Source of the DNA: Acidobacteriaceae bacterium KBS 89
GTDB taxonomy: Bacteria > Acidobacteriota > Terriglobia > Terriglobales > Acidobacteriaceae
Direction of reading: 5' to 3'
DNA: 64,000 bases
Assembly (NCBI GenBank): GCA_000381605.1
Contig: KB906757.1
Span: forward strand, 434,001 to 498,000
Shown here: positions 9,785-18,477 of the stretch, one piece after another
Numbering within the stretch: position 1 is the stretch's first letter
How the letters are laid out: each line of letters starts with the position of its first letter
Notes under the pieces: model-generated
What the model saw: only the letters and a program-made list of their open reading frames with translations
What the model was told of the DNA's origin: nothing
The model's database searches: none
Program-made: the position numbers and the translations under genes

Positions 9785-9812
9785 AATACTCGCGTGACGC
9801 GGAATATGTCAA
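9783..9812 (-). promoter_or_regulatory. Sigma-70-like promoter of the TBDR gene
   Basis: On the minus strand TTGACA (9807-9812) and TATTTT (9783-9788) are 18 bases apart, about 105 bases upstream of the TBDR start codon. The -35 matches consensus exactly; the -10 is partial. Confidence 0.5.
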
Positions 9813-9952
9813 CGACTCTCGAATGTTGATTTGCTGCTAGTTCGATCCAATTGATATGCTCCAAACAGTCAAATGCATTGGTAGTGGATTGGTCAGGCCT
9901 CTTCGAAAGTGACGCATGTACCATATCAACAAACCTGCCTGAATCTGCATAT

Positions 9953-9966
9953 CTTACCGACGTAAG
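9953..9966. promoter_or_regulatory. Inverted repeat CTTAC-CGAC-GTAAG in divergent intergenic region
   Basis: A perfect 5+5 inverted repeat with a 4-base spacer, between the TBDR and the AraR-like regulator. It could be an operator, but is short enough to occur by chance. Confidence 0.3.
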
Positions 9967-10073
9967 CGTTGGCAGGTGCAGGGTAACCGGGCCGGTTGGA
10001 GTTTAAAATCCACCAAAAGGTTGACCACTCTTGAACGAGAATTTAACCAATGAGGGCCGCCGGAACTGCGATT

Positions 10074-10083
10074 TGTATATACA
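10074..10083 (+). promoter_or_regulatory. Palindrome TGTATATACA, candidate AraR/GntR-type operator
   Basis: A perfect 10-bp palindrome (context ATTTGTATATACATTA) ending 9 bases before the GTG start of the AraR-like regulator. It resembles the A-N-TTGT-N-CGTAC type of sites bound by Bacillus AraR, whose DNA-binding domain is of the same GntR class. Autoregulation is the natural inference. Confidence 0.5.
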
Positions 10084-10092
10084 TTAAGCACG

Positions 10093-11337
10093 GTGCGAAA
10101 TGGTCTTTCCCAATTCGCCGAACGGAACGACATGAAGAGCGGACAACCTTCTCGGACTTCGACCAAGCGGTCGGAGATTACCGCGGCGGCAGGTTTCGCT
10201 TACGAAGTAATACCGACAACGCCCTCCGGAATCCCCAAATACCGGCAAGTCTACGAAGATCTCCATTCCGCCATACAAGCGGGTTCCTTTCATCCGGGGG
10301 AACGCCTTCCAAGCGAGGCCGAACTCGGAGAACGCTACAACACCTCACGCATCACCGTAGCGAAGGCTCTAAAGGAACTGCAACTGCAAGGCATGGTATC
10401 GCGACGTGCTGGCTCGGGCACCCATGTACTCGCTCCGGCGACCTCCAGCGGTCATGTCTTCGGATTACTCATTCCTGATCTTGGGAGGACGGAGATCTTC
10501 GAACCAATCTGCCATGGCATGATGCAGTCACCGTTATCCAAGCCGCACTCCCTGCTGTGGGGACACTCCATGGGCGAGTCGTCTCAGCAGGAGAAGGAAG
10601 CCGAGCAACTTTGCCATAGATATGTGGCTCAAAAGGTTTCGGGAGTCTTCTTTGCCCCGTTGGAATACACACCTGAAAGGGATGCCGTCAATAAACGAAT
10701 CGTATCCGCGCTGGATCGTGCGGGCATCCAGGTTGTATTGCTCGATAGGTGCTATGCGCCATATTCCATGCGGTCGAAGTACGACCTCGTCGGAATCGAC
10801 AACCGGCGCGCGGGCTTCCTCATCACGCAGCATCTGCTTCTTCATGGGGTGAAGCGTGTCGCCTTTATCGCAAAACCTATGTCGGCCTCCACTGTTATGG
10901 CACGAATTGCCGGCTATCGTGAAGCTCTGTTTGCATACGGAATTCCCCTCCAACAGAATCTCGTATGCCGTGGCGACCCGGACAATCCTGACTTCATCCG
11001 GAGAGTGCTCAAAGATTGCAGACCAGACGCAATAGTCTGTGCCAATGACTTCACCGCCGCACGGGTCATGGCAGGCCTGGTAAGTCAGGGTATTAATGTG
11101 CCCGAAGAGATTCGCATCGTCGGTATCGATGACGTGAAGTACTCCAGCCTTTTGCCGGTGCCGCTGACCACACAACACCAAAATTGCGCCGATATCGGAG
11201 CGATGGCGATGGTAACGATGTTGCAACGAGTGGAAAAACCTCATCTGCCTACGCGCGATATTCTGCTGCAAACCCACACCGTCGTTCGCAGGTCGTGTGG
11301 AACGCATCGATCTGCGTTCAAAAACTCACTGCGATAA
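10093..11337 (+). CDS. AraR-like regulator: GntR-type winged helix fused to LacI-type sensor
   Basis: A 414-residue regulator starting at GTG 10093; ATG at 10132 is an alternative. Residues about 50-120 are a GntR-type winged helix (PKYRQVYEDLHSAIQAGSFH, PGERLPSEAELGERYNTSRI, TVAKALKELQLQGMVSRRAG). Residues about 130-405 are a LacI/GalR-type periplasmic-binding sensor (VFGLLIPDLGRTEIFEPICH, VVLLDRCYAPYSMRSKYDLV, VCANDFTAARVMAGLVSQGI, IRIVGIDDVKYSSLLPVPLT). This fusion is the architecture of AraR, a sugar-responsive repressor. It is followed by a sugar porter and a trehalase on the same strand, so a sugar effector released from trehalose is plausible. The palindrome just upstream suggests autoregulation. 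Sensor and DNA-binding assignments are firm; the effector is not known. Confidence 0.88.
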   Translation: MRNGLSQFAERNDMKSGQPSRTSTKRSEITAAAGFAYEVIPTTPSGIPKYRQVYEDLHSAIQAGSFHPGERLPSEAELGERYNTSRITVAKALKELQLQGMVSRRAGSGTHVLAPATSSGHVFGLLIPDLGRTEIFEPICHGMMQSPLSKPHSLLWGHSMGESSQQEKEAEQLCHRYVAQKVSGVFFAPLEYTPERDAVNKRIVSALDRAGIQVVLLDRCYAPYSMRSKYDLVGIDNRRAGFLITQHLLLHGVKRVAFIAKPMSASTVMARIAGYREALFAYGIPLQQNLVCRGDPDNPDFIRRVLKDCRPDAIVCANDFTAARVMAGLVSQGINVPEEIRIVGIDDVKYSSLLPVPLTTQHQNCADIGAMAMVTMLQRVEKPHLPTRDILLQTHTVVRRSCGTHRSAFKNSLR

Positions 11338-11429
11338 TTGCGCTTGCGCTTCTCTTTGCTCTCCGAGCGTCGAATGGTCTCCCATCTCTGGCGTATTCTG
11401 TAGCGTCGCTGTATCTTGGAGACCCTTCG

Positions 11430-12758
11430 ATGAAAATGACGAAATACCTGCTGAAGAGCACGATCACTGGCGCCCTGGGTGGCCTGCTGTTCGGCTTCGA
11501 TACTGCTGTTATTGCCGGCACAACTCAGCAGTTGACCGTTGTATATCAACTTACCTCCTTCACTCTGGGATTGACGGTTGCTATTGGGCTGGTGGGTACG
11601 GTCGTTGGCGCAATGAGCGCCGGAGTCGTTGGGCAGCGCATTGGCGGTCGCGAGGCGCTGCGCATCCTGGCCGTTCTTTACACCATCTCGGCCCTGGGCT
11701 GCGCTTTGGCCTGGAACTGGCCTGCCCTGATGGTATTCCGTTTTATCGGCGGCCTCGGTGTCGGCGGATCTTCCGTCTTAGGACCCGTATATATCGCCGA
11801 ACTCGCACCGCCAAAATGGCGAGGCAGGCTGGTTGGAATGTTTCAGATCAACATCGTCGTCGGGATCCTTCTTGCCTATCTGTCGAACTATCTAATCTCG
11901 CTAGCCCACCTTGGGACTTTGCAATGGCGATGGCAGCTTGGCGTCGCCGCGATCCCATCTTTACTATTTCTCGTCATGTTGTACGGCATACCGCGCAGCT
12001 CACGCTGGCTGGTAACGAAGAACAGAACGGACGAAGCGCTTGACGTATTGAAGATGATGGGATCTCCAGACTCTGAGGCTGAGCTGCGCGAGATTATGGA
12101 TTCCATCCACCTGGAGCGCGGCATGGCGGCGGAGCCACTGTTTAAGCGCAACTACCGCCTGCCTATCTTTTTAGCCGTCACAATCGGAATGTTCAACCAG
12201 CTCTCCGGAATCAACGCCATTCTCTACTATTCGAATTTCATCTTCGCGGCCGCAGGCTTCAGCCAGGTTTCCGGAGCTTTGCAGACAGTTCTTATCGGCG
12301 CGATGAATCTGATAGCGACGTTGCTTGGTATGTCGCTTATCGACAAGCTTGGACGAAAGACCCTGCTCCTTGTCGGCAGTATAGGGACGGCCCTGTGCCT
12401 CTCCGGCGTTGCCGCAGTCTTTTTCACACACAGTCATCTCAATGCCCTCGTCTGGCTACTGGTCGCTTACATCTTCTTCTTTGCCATCTCGCAGGGCGCA
12501 GTCATCTGGGTCTACATCGCAGAGGTCTTCCCGAACCGTGTGCGCGACAAAGGACAAAGCCTGGGGTCTTCCTCTCACTGGGTTATGAACGCCCTCATCT
12601 CATTCATCTTTCCCATCCTGGCAAAGTCCTCCGGCGGCACTCCTTTCGCATTCTTCGCGGCCATGATGGTATTGCAATTTTTTGTAGTTCTGTTCGTCTA
12701 CCCGGAGACGAAGGGCATCTCATTGGAGCAGTTGCAACGCAAACTGGGGATTATTTGA
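11430..12758 (+). CDS. Sugar porter, MFS superfamily
   Basis: A 442-residue, 12-helix sugar/H+ symporter of the MFS sugar-porter family. I chose ATG 11430 (MKMTKYLLKSTITGALGGLL); the frame extends upstream into the regulator gene but without family character. Diagnostic motifs: GGLLFGFDTAVIAG in helix 1, YIAELAPPKWRGRLVG after helix 4, PRSSRWL in the central loop (a variant of PESPRWL), NQLSGINAILYYSNFIF in helix 7, DKLGRKTLLLVGS between helices 8 and 9, and PETKG near the C-terminus. It acts in the inner membrane. It lies 92 bases after the AraR-like regulator and 30 bases before trehalase, so it probably imports the glucose released by that enzyme. The exact substrate is inferred from context. 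Confidence 0.9.
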   Translation: MKMTKYLLKSTITGALGGLLFGFDTAVIAGTTQQLTVVYQLTSFTLGLTVAIGLVGTVVGAMSAGVVGQRIGGREALRILAVLYTISALGCALAWNWPALMVFRFIGGLGVGGSSVLGPVYIAELAPPKWRGRLVGMFQINIVVGILLAYLSNYLISLAHLGTLQWRWQLGVAAIPSLLFLVMLYGIPRSSRWLVTKNRTDEALDVLKMMGSPDSEAELREIMDSIHLERGMAAEPLFKRNYRLPIFLAVTIGMFNQLSGINAILYYSNFIFAAAGFSQVSGALQTVLIGAMNLIATLLGMSLIDKLGRKTLLLVGSIGTALCLSGVAAVFFTHSHLNALVWLLVAYIFFFAISQGAVIWVYIAEVFPNRVRDKGQSLGSSSHWVMNALISFIFPILAKSSGGTPFAFFAAMMVLQFFVVLFVYPETKGISLEQLQRKLGII

Positions 12759-12788
12759 AAGCACGTAAAATTGGATCAGGAGTGTCCA

Positions 12789-14501
12789 ATGAACTACACC
12801 GCCCGCGCCTACGCATCTCTCGTCATTGTCGCTCTTCTGTCTGCAGGCGCAGCACACTCTCAAGCGCGCGGACCCGACCCCACTGAGAACGCAAAAATAC
12901 TTGCGTACATTGACAGTAGCTGGAACACCCTCTCCCGATCGATGACCGACTGCAAATCGCTCGTCGATCCAAAGCTCACCACTACGCCCATTCTCTACCT
13001 GCCTGCAGGCATGGCCGTTCCTCCCGCTGTTGCGTCAGTTCAGAAGCAATGCAAAATTGAAGTGCGAAACCTTCCTCGCAAGATCACCCACATGGGCGAC
13101 GTTCGTGTGGCTGAAATTCCAGACGAAGGGCTCCTCTATCTCCCCAATCCCTACGTCGTACCAGGGGGCCGCTTCAACGAGATGTACGGTTGGGACAGCT
13201 ATTTCATCATTCTCGGCCTGGTCGAAAACAAACGTACCGACCTCGCTCGCGATATGGTTGAAAATTTCTTCTTCGAAATCGAGAACTACGGGGCAATTCT
13301 CAACGCGAACCGCACCTATTACTTCACGCGGTCGCAGCCGCCATTTCTCACTTCCATGATTCGCGAGGTTTACGAACACCCGACAGGCAAACCGCTTTCA
13401 AAGGCGTGGCTGGCCAAGGCATACAGCTACGCACAGCGTGACTACGGACTTTGGACCGCGGCACCGCATCTGGCCGGAGATACCGGCCTCGCCCGTTACG
13501 ATGACATTGGTGAGGGACCAGTACCCGAGATGGCCGACGACAGCAACTACTATCCCGACGTTATTCGTTGGCTTCTCGCGCACCCTGAAGTCCATACTGA
13601 CTATCTAGTCGAAGCGCCCGACAACCCAACGCCTACCCAGGCCGCCGAACTGGCAAAGACGAGCTGCGATATCACGACATCGAAGGTTTGCGCCAACGCC
13701 CACGCTAACGGGCATCGCCTCAGCAGCGACTTCTACCGCGGAGACCGCGCGATGCGAGAGTCTGGTTACGATCCCAGCTTTCGCTTCGGTCCTTTCAGCG
13801 GATCGACCCATCACTACGCACCCGTCTGCCTCAACAGCCTTCTGTATAAATACGAGCGCGACATGGCTCACTTCGCCACGCTGCTTGGCCGCACCGCGGA
13901 ATCTGCTCAGTGGAACCGACGGGCCCTCGATCGGCGCGCCGCCATTGAAAAGTACCTCTGGAGCCCGGCGACCCACATGTTCTACGACTACAACTTCACA
14001 ACGCACCAACAATCAACCTACAACTACCTCACGGCCTTCTACCCTTTATGGGCAAATCTTGCCAGTCCGCAGCAGGCATCGGGGACCGAGCACCATCTTT
14101 CGCTCTTCGAACATGATGGCGGACTAGCCATGAGTGACTACGACTCCGGCACCCAGTGGGATCTCCCTTTCGGCTGGGCACCCACTAGCTGGCTTGCGAT
14201 AAAGGGACTCGACCAATATGGGTTCACCGGTGATGCGGGCCGCCTGTCGGCCAAATTCTCGCAAACGATCTTGCAGAATTTCGACCATGACGGCACAATC
14301 CGCGAAAAGTACAACGTCGTGAGCGGTTCCGCCAACGTAGACGTTTCCACAGGGTACAAAAGCAACGTCGTCGGATTCGGCTGGACTAACGGTGTCTACC
14401 TCGAGATGAACGATCTGCTCACCCACGTGCATTCAAAGGCCGTGGCAACCTCCCGACAGGGAACAAGCTACCCGAAACCGAAGGTTCCCACTCCACAATA
14501 A
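12789..14501 (+). CDS. treA: Periplasmic trehalase (GH37)
   Basis: A 570-residue alpha,alpha-trehalase that hydrolyses trehalose to two glucose. Start ATG 12789 has AGGAG 7 bases upstream and gives a signal peptide (MNYTARAYASLVIVALLSAG, cleavage after AHS or SQA), so the enzyme is exported. Both GH37 signatures are present: PGGRFNEMYGWDSYF at about 125-139 and QWDLPFGWAP from about 456. The expected acid/base pair is recognisable: Asp328 in ESGYDPSFRF and Glu506 in REKYNV, corresponding to the catalytic Asp and Glu of E. coli trehalase. It is placed immediately downstream of a sugar porter and an AraR-like regulator, which makes a coherent trehalose-use unit. Length is typical for the family. 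The name is by family; no activity is shown. Confidence 0.93.
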   Translation: MNYTARAYASLVIVALLSAGAAHSQARGPDPTENAKILAYIDSSWNTLSRSMTDCKSLVDPKLTTTPILYLPAGMAVPPAVASVQKQCKIEVRNLPRKITHMGDVRVAEIPDEGLLYLPNPYVVPGGRFNEMYGWDSYFIILGLVENKRTDLARDMVENFFFEIENYGAILNANRTYYFTRSQPPFLTSMIREVYEHPTGKPLSKAWLAKAYSYAQRDYGLWTAAPHLAGDTGLARYDDIGEGPVPEMADDSNYYPDVIRWLLAHPEVHTDYLVEAPDNPTPTQAAELAKTSCDITTSKVCANAHANGHRLSSDFYRGDRAMRESGYDPSFRFGPFSGSTHHYAPVCLNSLLYKYERDMAHFATLLGRTAESAQWNRRALDRRAAIEKYLWSPATHMFYDYNFTTHQQSTYNYLTAFYPLWANLASPQQASGTEHHLSLFEHDGGLAMSDYDSGTQWDLPFGWAPTSWLAIKGLDQYGFTGDAGRLSAKFSQTILQNFDHDGTIREKYNVVSGSANVDVSTGYKSNVVGFGWTNGVYLEMNDLLTHVHSKAVATSRQGTSYPKPKVPTPQ

Positions 14502-14580
14502 CCGCCCGCTGCTGGTACCACGCGATTCAGAATGGCCGACCAGAACTCCCGCCTTTGTTCACGATTACAATCACGCTGAG

Positions 14581-16410
14581 ATGCAGTTCCTCCGGACACA
14601 TTCGCTGTTTCTGCTCGGCATCATGGCGGCAATGCTCCCATCGGCGCAGGCACAAACCTCTACGGCGCCCGCTGCCAACCCAAAGACTTCCGCGAACGCC
14701 AAATTGATGTTAGCAGACGAAGCGTTTCGTGCCGGGTCCGCTGCCTATGCTCAGAACGACTTGCACTCGGCGCACATACAGTTTGCGAAGGTAGTACAGC
14801 TTGCCCCCGGAATCGCCGCAGGCCACACCGCATTCGGCACCGTACTCCTTGCTGAGGGCGATGCACCCGCGGCCGTGAAACAACTTGAGTTGGCGCGCGG
14901 ACTCGACCCGCGAGATGCGGAAGCCACACTCAACCTTGCATTGGCCTACTCACAAGTTCACGACTATGTGAAATCAGTGCAGATGTTTCAGCTTCTCGAC
15001 TCGGCGAAGAACAGCGCACCGCAGACGCTCACACCTCAAGCCGCAATCGCCTACGCCGTCGCGCTGACTGCAACCGCAGAGCCCGCCGCCGCGCAGAAGC
15101 AGCTAGAGGCGGCTCTCTCCACCTCACCTGACGATGTGGCATTACACGACGCCCTTGGCACGCTCTTCGCGCAGCAGGAACAATACGACACGGCTGTAGT
15201 TCATTTCCAACGTGCCATCTCACTGGATCCCGATCTGGCGTCCGCACACTATCACCTCGGTTCCGTCTTCCTGAATCGAGGCAACCCTGCCGCGGCCGTC
15301 ACTGAACTTACGCACGCAAACAATCTCGCCAAGGAGAACATTGAATATGCACTGCAACTTGGTCGGGCCCTGCGCGCAGATCATCAGGACGAGTCTTCCC
15401 TTGCCATACTGCGTCATGCACTGACGATTGATCCCGCGTCGCTTGACGGCAAATACGAGCTCGCCCTCACCCTCCAGGCTAGCGATAACGCCCATGAAGC
15501 GTTGCCCCTCTTCAAGCAAGTCGTTGCGGCAAGGCCTCAGGACTTTGCCGCGCTCACAAACCTCGGCCTCGCCCTTGTGCAGACCGGTGACGCAAAGGGC
15601 GCAATTCCCTTCTACCTTCGCGCGCTTGCACTGAATGCGCAGAGCGCGACGCTGCGCGAGGACCTGGGCGTCGCTTACCTCCAGCAAGCCGATCTCAACC
15701 ACGCCATCGAACAGTTCCGCGCTGGCCTCACTGTCGAACCAGACAATCCGCAACTCCACTACGATCTCGGGCTGGCTCTCAAGCTCAAGGACGATCTCGC
15801 CGCCGCGGTTCTGGAGTTCCAGCAAGCAGAAAAACTCGATCCGCAGCTGCCTGACCCTCCCTACACGCTCGGGGTTCTCTACATGCAACTCGGTCGCTTT
15901 GCTGAGGCTCAGGTTGAACTGGAAAAGGCCACCGCGCTACGCCCGAATAACGGCGAGGCGTGGGCGCTCCTCGGGAATGTTTACAAAGATTCGGAAGAGC
16001 CGCTGAAGGGAGCTGCCGCGCTGCGTCGCGCCATCGAACTAATGCCCGATCAACCCAGCCCGCATATCAGTCTCGCCGCAATTCTCATCCAGCAGGGAGA
16101 CACCGCAGGCGCGGCGGCAGAACGCAAAAAGGCCGCCGACCTTAGCCGTATCGCCGTCAGTCGCCAACGCGCCAACTTCGCCATCGATTCGGGTAAGGCG
16201 CTTCTCAAGCGAGGCCAGGTCGCTGACGCAATCGTCCAGTTTCAATCAGCAGTCGACGCGGATCCGAAGTATGCCGAGGCACACTCCCTCCTGGCCGATG
16301 CCCTTGACCGACAGGGGCAAAGCGCTGCTGCCGCGATCGAACGGCAGAAGGCCCAGAAACTTTCTACCCACCCCGGAGCCTCAGGCGATGTTGCGCCCGC
16401 TCACCCCTAA
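14581..16410 (+). CDS. Secreted TPR protein
   Basis: A 609-residue protein with a signal peptide (MQFLRTHSLFLLGIMAAMLP, then SAQAQ) followed by almost continuous TPR repeats from about residue 40 to 590. Clear examples are HIQFAKVVQLAPGIAAGHTA, VVHFQRAISLDPDLASAHYH, AIEQFRAGLTVEPDNPQLHY and AIVQFQSAVDADPKYAEAHS. No catalytic domain is visible. It lies 79 bases after the trehalase and 162 bases before two CRTAC1 genes on the same strand, so these probably share expression. A secreted or lipid-free periplasmic scaffold is the most reasonable role, but this is inferred. Confidence 0.87.
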   Translation: MQFLRTHSLFLLGIMAAMLPSAQAQTSTAPAANPKTSANAKLMLADEAFRAGSAAYAQNDLHSAHIQFAKVVQLAPGIAAGHTAFGTVLLAEGDAPAAVKQLELARGLDPRDAEATLNLALAYSQVHDYVKSVQMFQLLDSAKNSAPQTLTPQAAIAYAVALTATAEPAAAQKQLEAALSTSPDDVALHDALGTLFAQQEQYDTAVVHFQRAISLDPDLASAHYHLGSVFLNRGNPAAAVTELTHANNLAKENIEYALQLGRALRADHQDESSLAILRHALTIDPASLDGKYELALTLQASDNAHEALPLFKQVVAARPQDFAALTNLGLALVQTGDAKGAIPFYLRALALNAQSATLREDLGVAYLQQADLNHAIEQFRAGLTVEPDNPQLHYDLGLALKLKDDLAAAVLEFQQAEKLDPQLPDPPYTLGVLYMQLGRFAEAQVELEKATALRPNNGEAWALLGNVYKDSEEPLKGAAALRRAIELMPDQPSPHISLAAILIQQGDTAGAAAERKKAADLSRIAVSRQRANFAIDSGKALLKRGQVADAIVQFQSAVDADPKYAEAHSLLADALDRQGQSAAAAIERQKAQKLSTHPGASGDVAPAHP

Positions 16411-16551
16411 CCCAACACTCTGTCCGCATCGGAGTCGCTCATTGCCGTCGGGGCAAGAGCTTCTCTATACTCAGTCATCAGCTTCGAGGCTCCTAACCTG
16501 CGGCAATTGCTATTACTATTAGCACGACGACAAAGAGCTTTGAATACCAGT

Positions 16552-16568
16552 CCAGGCTAAAAGCCTGG
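16552..16568 (+). promoter_or_regulatory. Hairpin next to the ribosome-binding region of the CRTAC1 gene
   Basis: CCAGGCT-AAA-AGCCTGG, a perfect 7-bp stem ending 4 bases before the GTG start at 16573. The G-run that could serve as Shine-Dalgarno partly lies in its 3' arm, so translation might depend on its melting. It also has the GGCT...AGCC core of the palindromes near 42.7 kb. Confidence 0.35.
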
Positions 16569-16572
16569 GGGA

Positions 16573-18477
16573 GTGACCCCTTTGAGTTGGTCTCGCCGCA
16601 GTTTCCTTACTTCGCTTTCAACCACTGCGCTGGTCCTCTCGCTTGACGATATTCTTGCTCTCGCAGCCCCGCAAAATCCGCAGTCGCCTCCCCAGTTGGA
16701 GTCGCGCCCTACTTACAACGCTGTGCCTCGGCCCGCGCCCAAAGGACCTCCCTCTCCCGTTGCCGGTACTCCTCTCGGAATTAGCTTTATGGACGTAGCG
16801 CGTCAGTCGGGCCTCAACGCAAAGACGATCTACGGTGGAGAGCACAAGAACAGATATCTCCTCGAAACCACCGGCTGTGGTGTAGCCTTCTTCGACTACG
16901 ATCACGACGACTGGCTCGATATCTTCCTGATCAACGGTACCCGGCTGGAAGGCTTTCCCAAAGGACAGGAGCCGGTCTCTCACCTCTTTAAGAACAATCG
17001 CGACGGAACCTTCACTGACGTCACCGTCAAAGCTGGCCTTGCCCGTGGAGGATGGGGCCAGGGCTGCTGTGTTGGCGACTACAACAATGATGGCTGGGAC
17101 GATCTCTTTGTCAGCTACTTCGGCCAGAATGTTCTCTACCGCAACAACGGCAACGGCACCTTCACCGACGTGACGGAAAAGGCGGGTCTGCTGCAATCGA
17201 AGACCCGTTGGAACTCGGGCTGCGCCTTCCTCGACTACGACCGCGACGGGCATCTTGACCTGTTTGTCGCCAATTACATCGACTTCGACGTCAAGACGGC
17301 GCCGCTTCCAGAGGCCGCGGGCTGCGCTTACAAGGGCATTCGCGTCGCATGTGGCCCGCCGGGCCTGCAGGGCGGCAAGAACATCCTCTATCACAATAAA
17401 GGCGACGGCACCTTCATCGACGTCTCGCAAAAGAGCGGCATGTGGGACACTATCGGGACCTATGCCCTCTCCGTTGCAGTCTCTGACCTCGACGACGACG
17501 GTTGGCCTGATATTTACGTTGCCAACGACTCCACCGCAGCCACTTTTTATCAGAACCAGAAAGACGGCACCTTCAAAGACCTAGCCACCGAGGCCGGCAT
17601 CGCCTACTCCCCCGACGGCAAGCCCCAGGCAGGCATGGGCGTCTCCATCGGCGACTTCAATCGCGATGGCCGCTTCGATATCGTCAAAACAAACTTTGCC
17701 GGCGACACCGACTCGCTCTTTGTTAATCTCGGCGATGTGAACTTCGAAGACCACACCTATCTCTCCGGACTCGGCGTCAATACCCGCTTCCTGGGCTGGG
17801 GCGTCGGCTTCTTCGACATGGACAACGATGGCTGGCCCGACATCCTCATGTCCAACGGTCACGTCTACCCCGAGGTTGACGGGACCGATGTCGACGCCCC
17901 CTACGCCCAACACAAGTATCTCTATCGCAACCTGCGCAACGGGCAATTCGAAGAGGTAACAGCAGAGGGCGGCCCCGGAATCACCACGCCCGCTCCTGGT
18001 CGCGGTTGTGCCTTTGGCGACTACGACAACGATGGCGACCTGGATGTGGTCGTAAACTGCATCAATAGCACCCCTCAACTGCTCCGTTGCGACTCGACCA
18101 CTGGCCGCAACTGGATCAAGATCCGCACCGTCGGCACAAAGTCCAACCGCACTGGCATCGGCGCAAAGATCAGCGTCACAACAGCAACATCAGATGGTAA
18201 GCCTTTTGTGCAGATAGACGAAGTCCGCAGCGGCGGAAGTTATTACTCGCAGAACGACGTCCGCGTTCACTTCGGCCTAGACCACTCCGCGAAGGCAGAC
18301 TCAGTCGAGATCAGGTGGCCCTCTGGCAGGACCGACAAGCTGACAGATCTCGCGGCCAACCATCTCTACGTCATTCAGGAAGGCGGAAATATCTTGAAGA
18401 CCGTAGCCATGGGCTCTTCAACGCCATCGGTGTCCAAGGTGCCCGATCTGACGGCCTCCCCGGCATCAAAACTATGA
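16573..18477 (+). CDS. CRTAC1 family protein with Tat-like signal
   Basis: A 634-residue exported protein that starts with GTG at 16573. Its N-terminus carries a twin-arginine motif (SWSRRSFLTSLSTTALVLS). Residues about 70-480 hold FG-GAP/VCBS-type repeats with many calcium-loop motifs (DYDHDDWLD, DYNNDGWDD, DYDRDGHLD, DLDDDGWPD, DFNRDGRFD, DMDNDGWPD, DYDNDGDLD). A C-terminal ASPIC/UnbV domain follows (NWIKIRTVG, then VQIDEVRSGGSYYSQNDVRV and VEIRWPSG). The repeats are expected to form a beta-propeller on the cell surface or in the periplasm. Its stop overlaps the start of the next CRTAC1 gene as ATGA, so the two are translationally coupled and probably work together. Ligand unknown. Confidence 0.9.
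   Translation: MTPLSWSRRSFLTSLSTTALVLSLDDILALAAPQNPQSPPQLESRPTYNAVPRPAPKGPPSPVAGTPLGISFMDVARQSGLNAKTIYGGEHKNRYLLETTGCGVAFFDYDHDDWLDIFLINGTRLEGFPKGQEPVSHLFKNNRDGTFTDVTVKAGLARGGWGQGCCVGDYNNDGWDDLFVSYFGQNVLYRNNGNGTFTDVTEKAGLLQSKTRWNSGCAFLDYDRDGHLDLFVANYIDFDVKTAPLPEAAGCAYKGIRVACGPPGLQGGKNILYHNKGDGTFIDVSQKSGMWDTIGTYALSVAVSDLDDDGWPDIYVANDSTAATFYQNQKDGTFKDLATEAGIAYSPDGKPQAGMGVSIGDFNRDGRFDIVKTNFAGDTDSLFVNLGDVNFEDHTYLSGLGVNTRFLGWGVGFFDMDNDGWPDILMSNGHVYPEVDGTDVDAPYAQHKYLYRNLRNGQFEEVTAEGGPGITTPAPGRGCAFGDYDNDGDLDVVVNCINSTPQLLRCDSTTGRNWIKIRTVGTKSNRTGIGAKISVTTATSDGKPFVQIDEVRSGGSYYSQNDVRVHFGLDHSAKADSVEIRWPSGRTDKLTDLAANHLYVIQEGGNILKTVAMGSSTPSVSKVPDLTASPASKL

Noticed and set aside
11241..11549. 102-codon minus-strand frame across the regulator/porter junction
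   Set aside because: Both sense genes are well supported; no independent evidence for this frame.
15220..15888. 222-codon antisense frame in the TPR gene
   Set aside because: Shadow of a GC-rich TPR gene with strong sense coding evidence.
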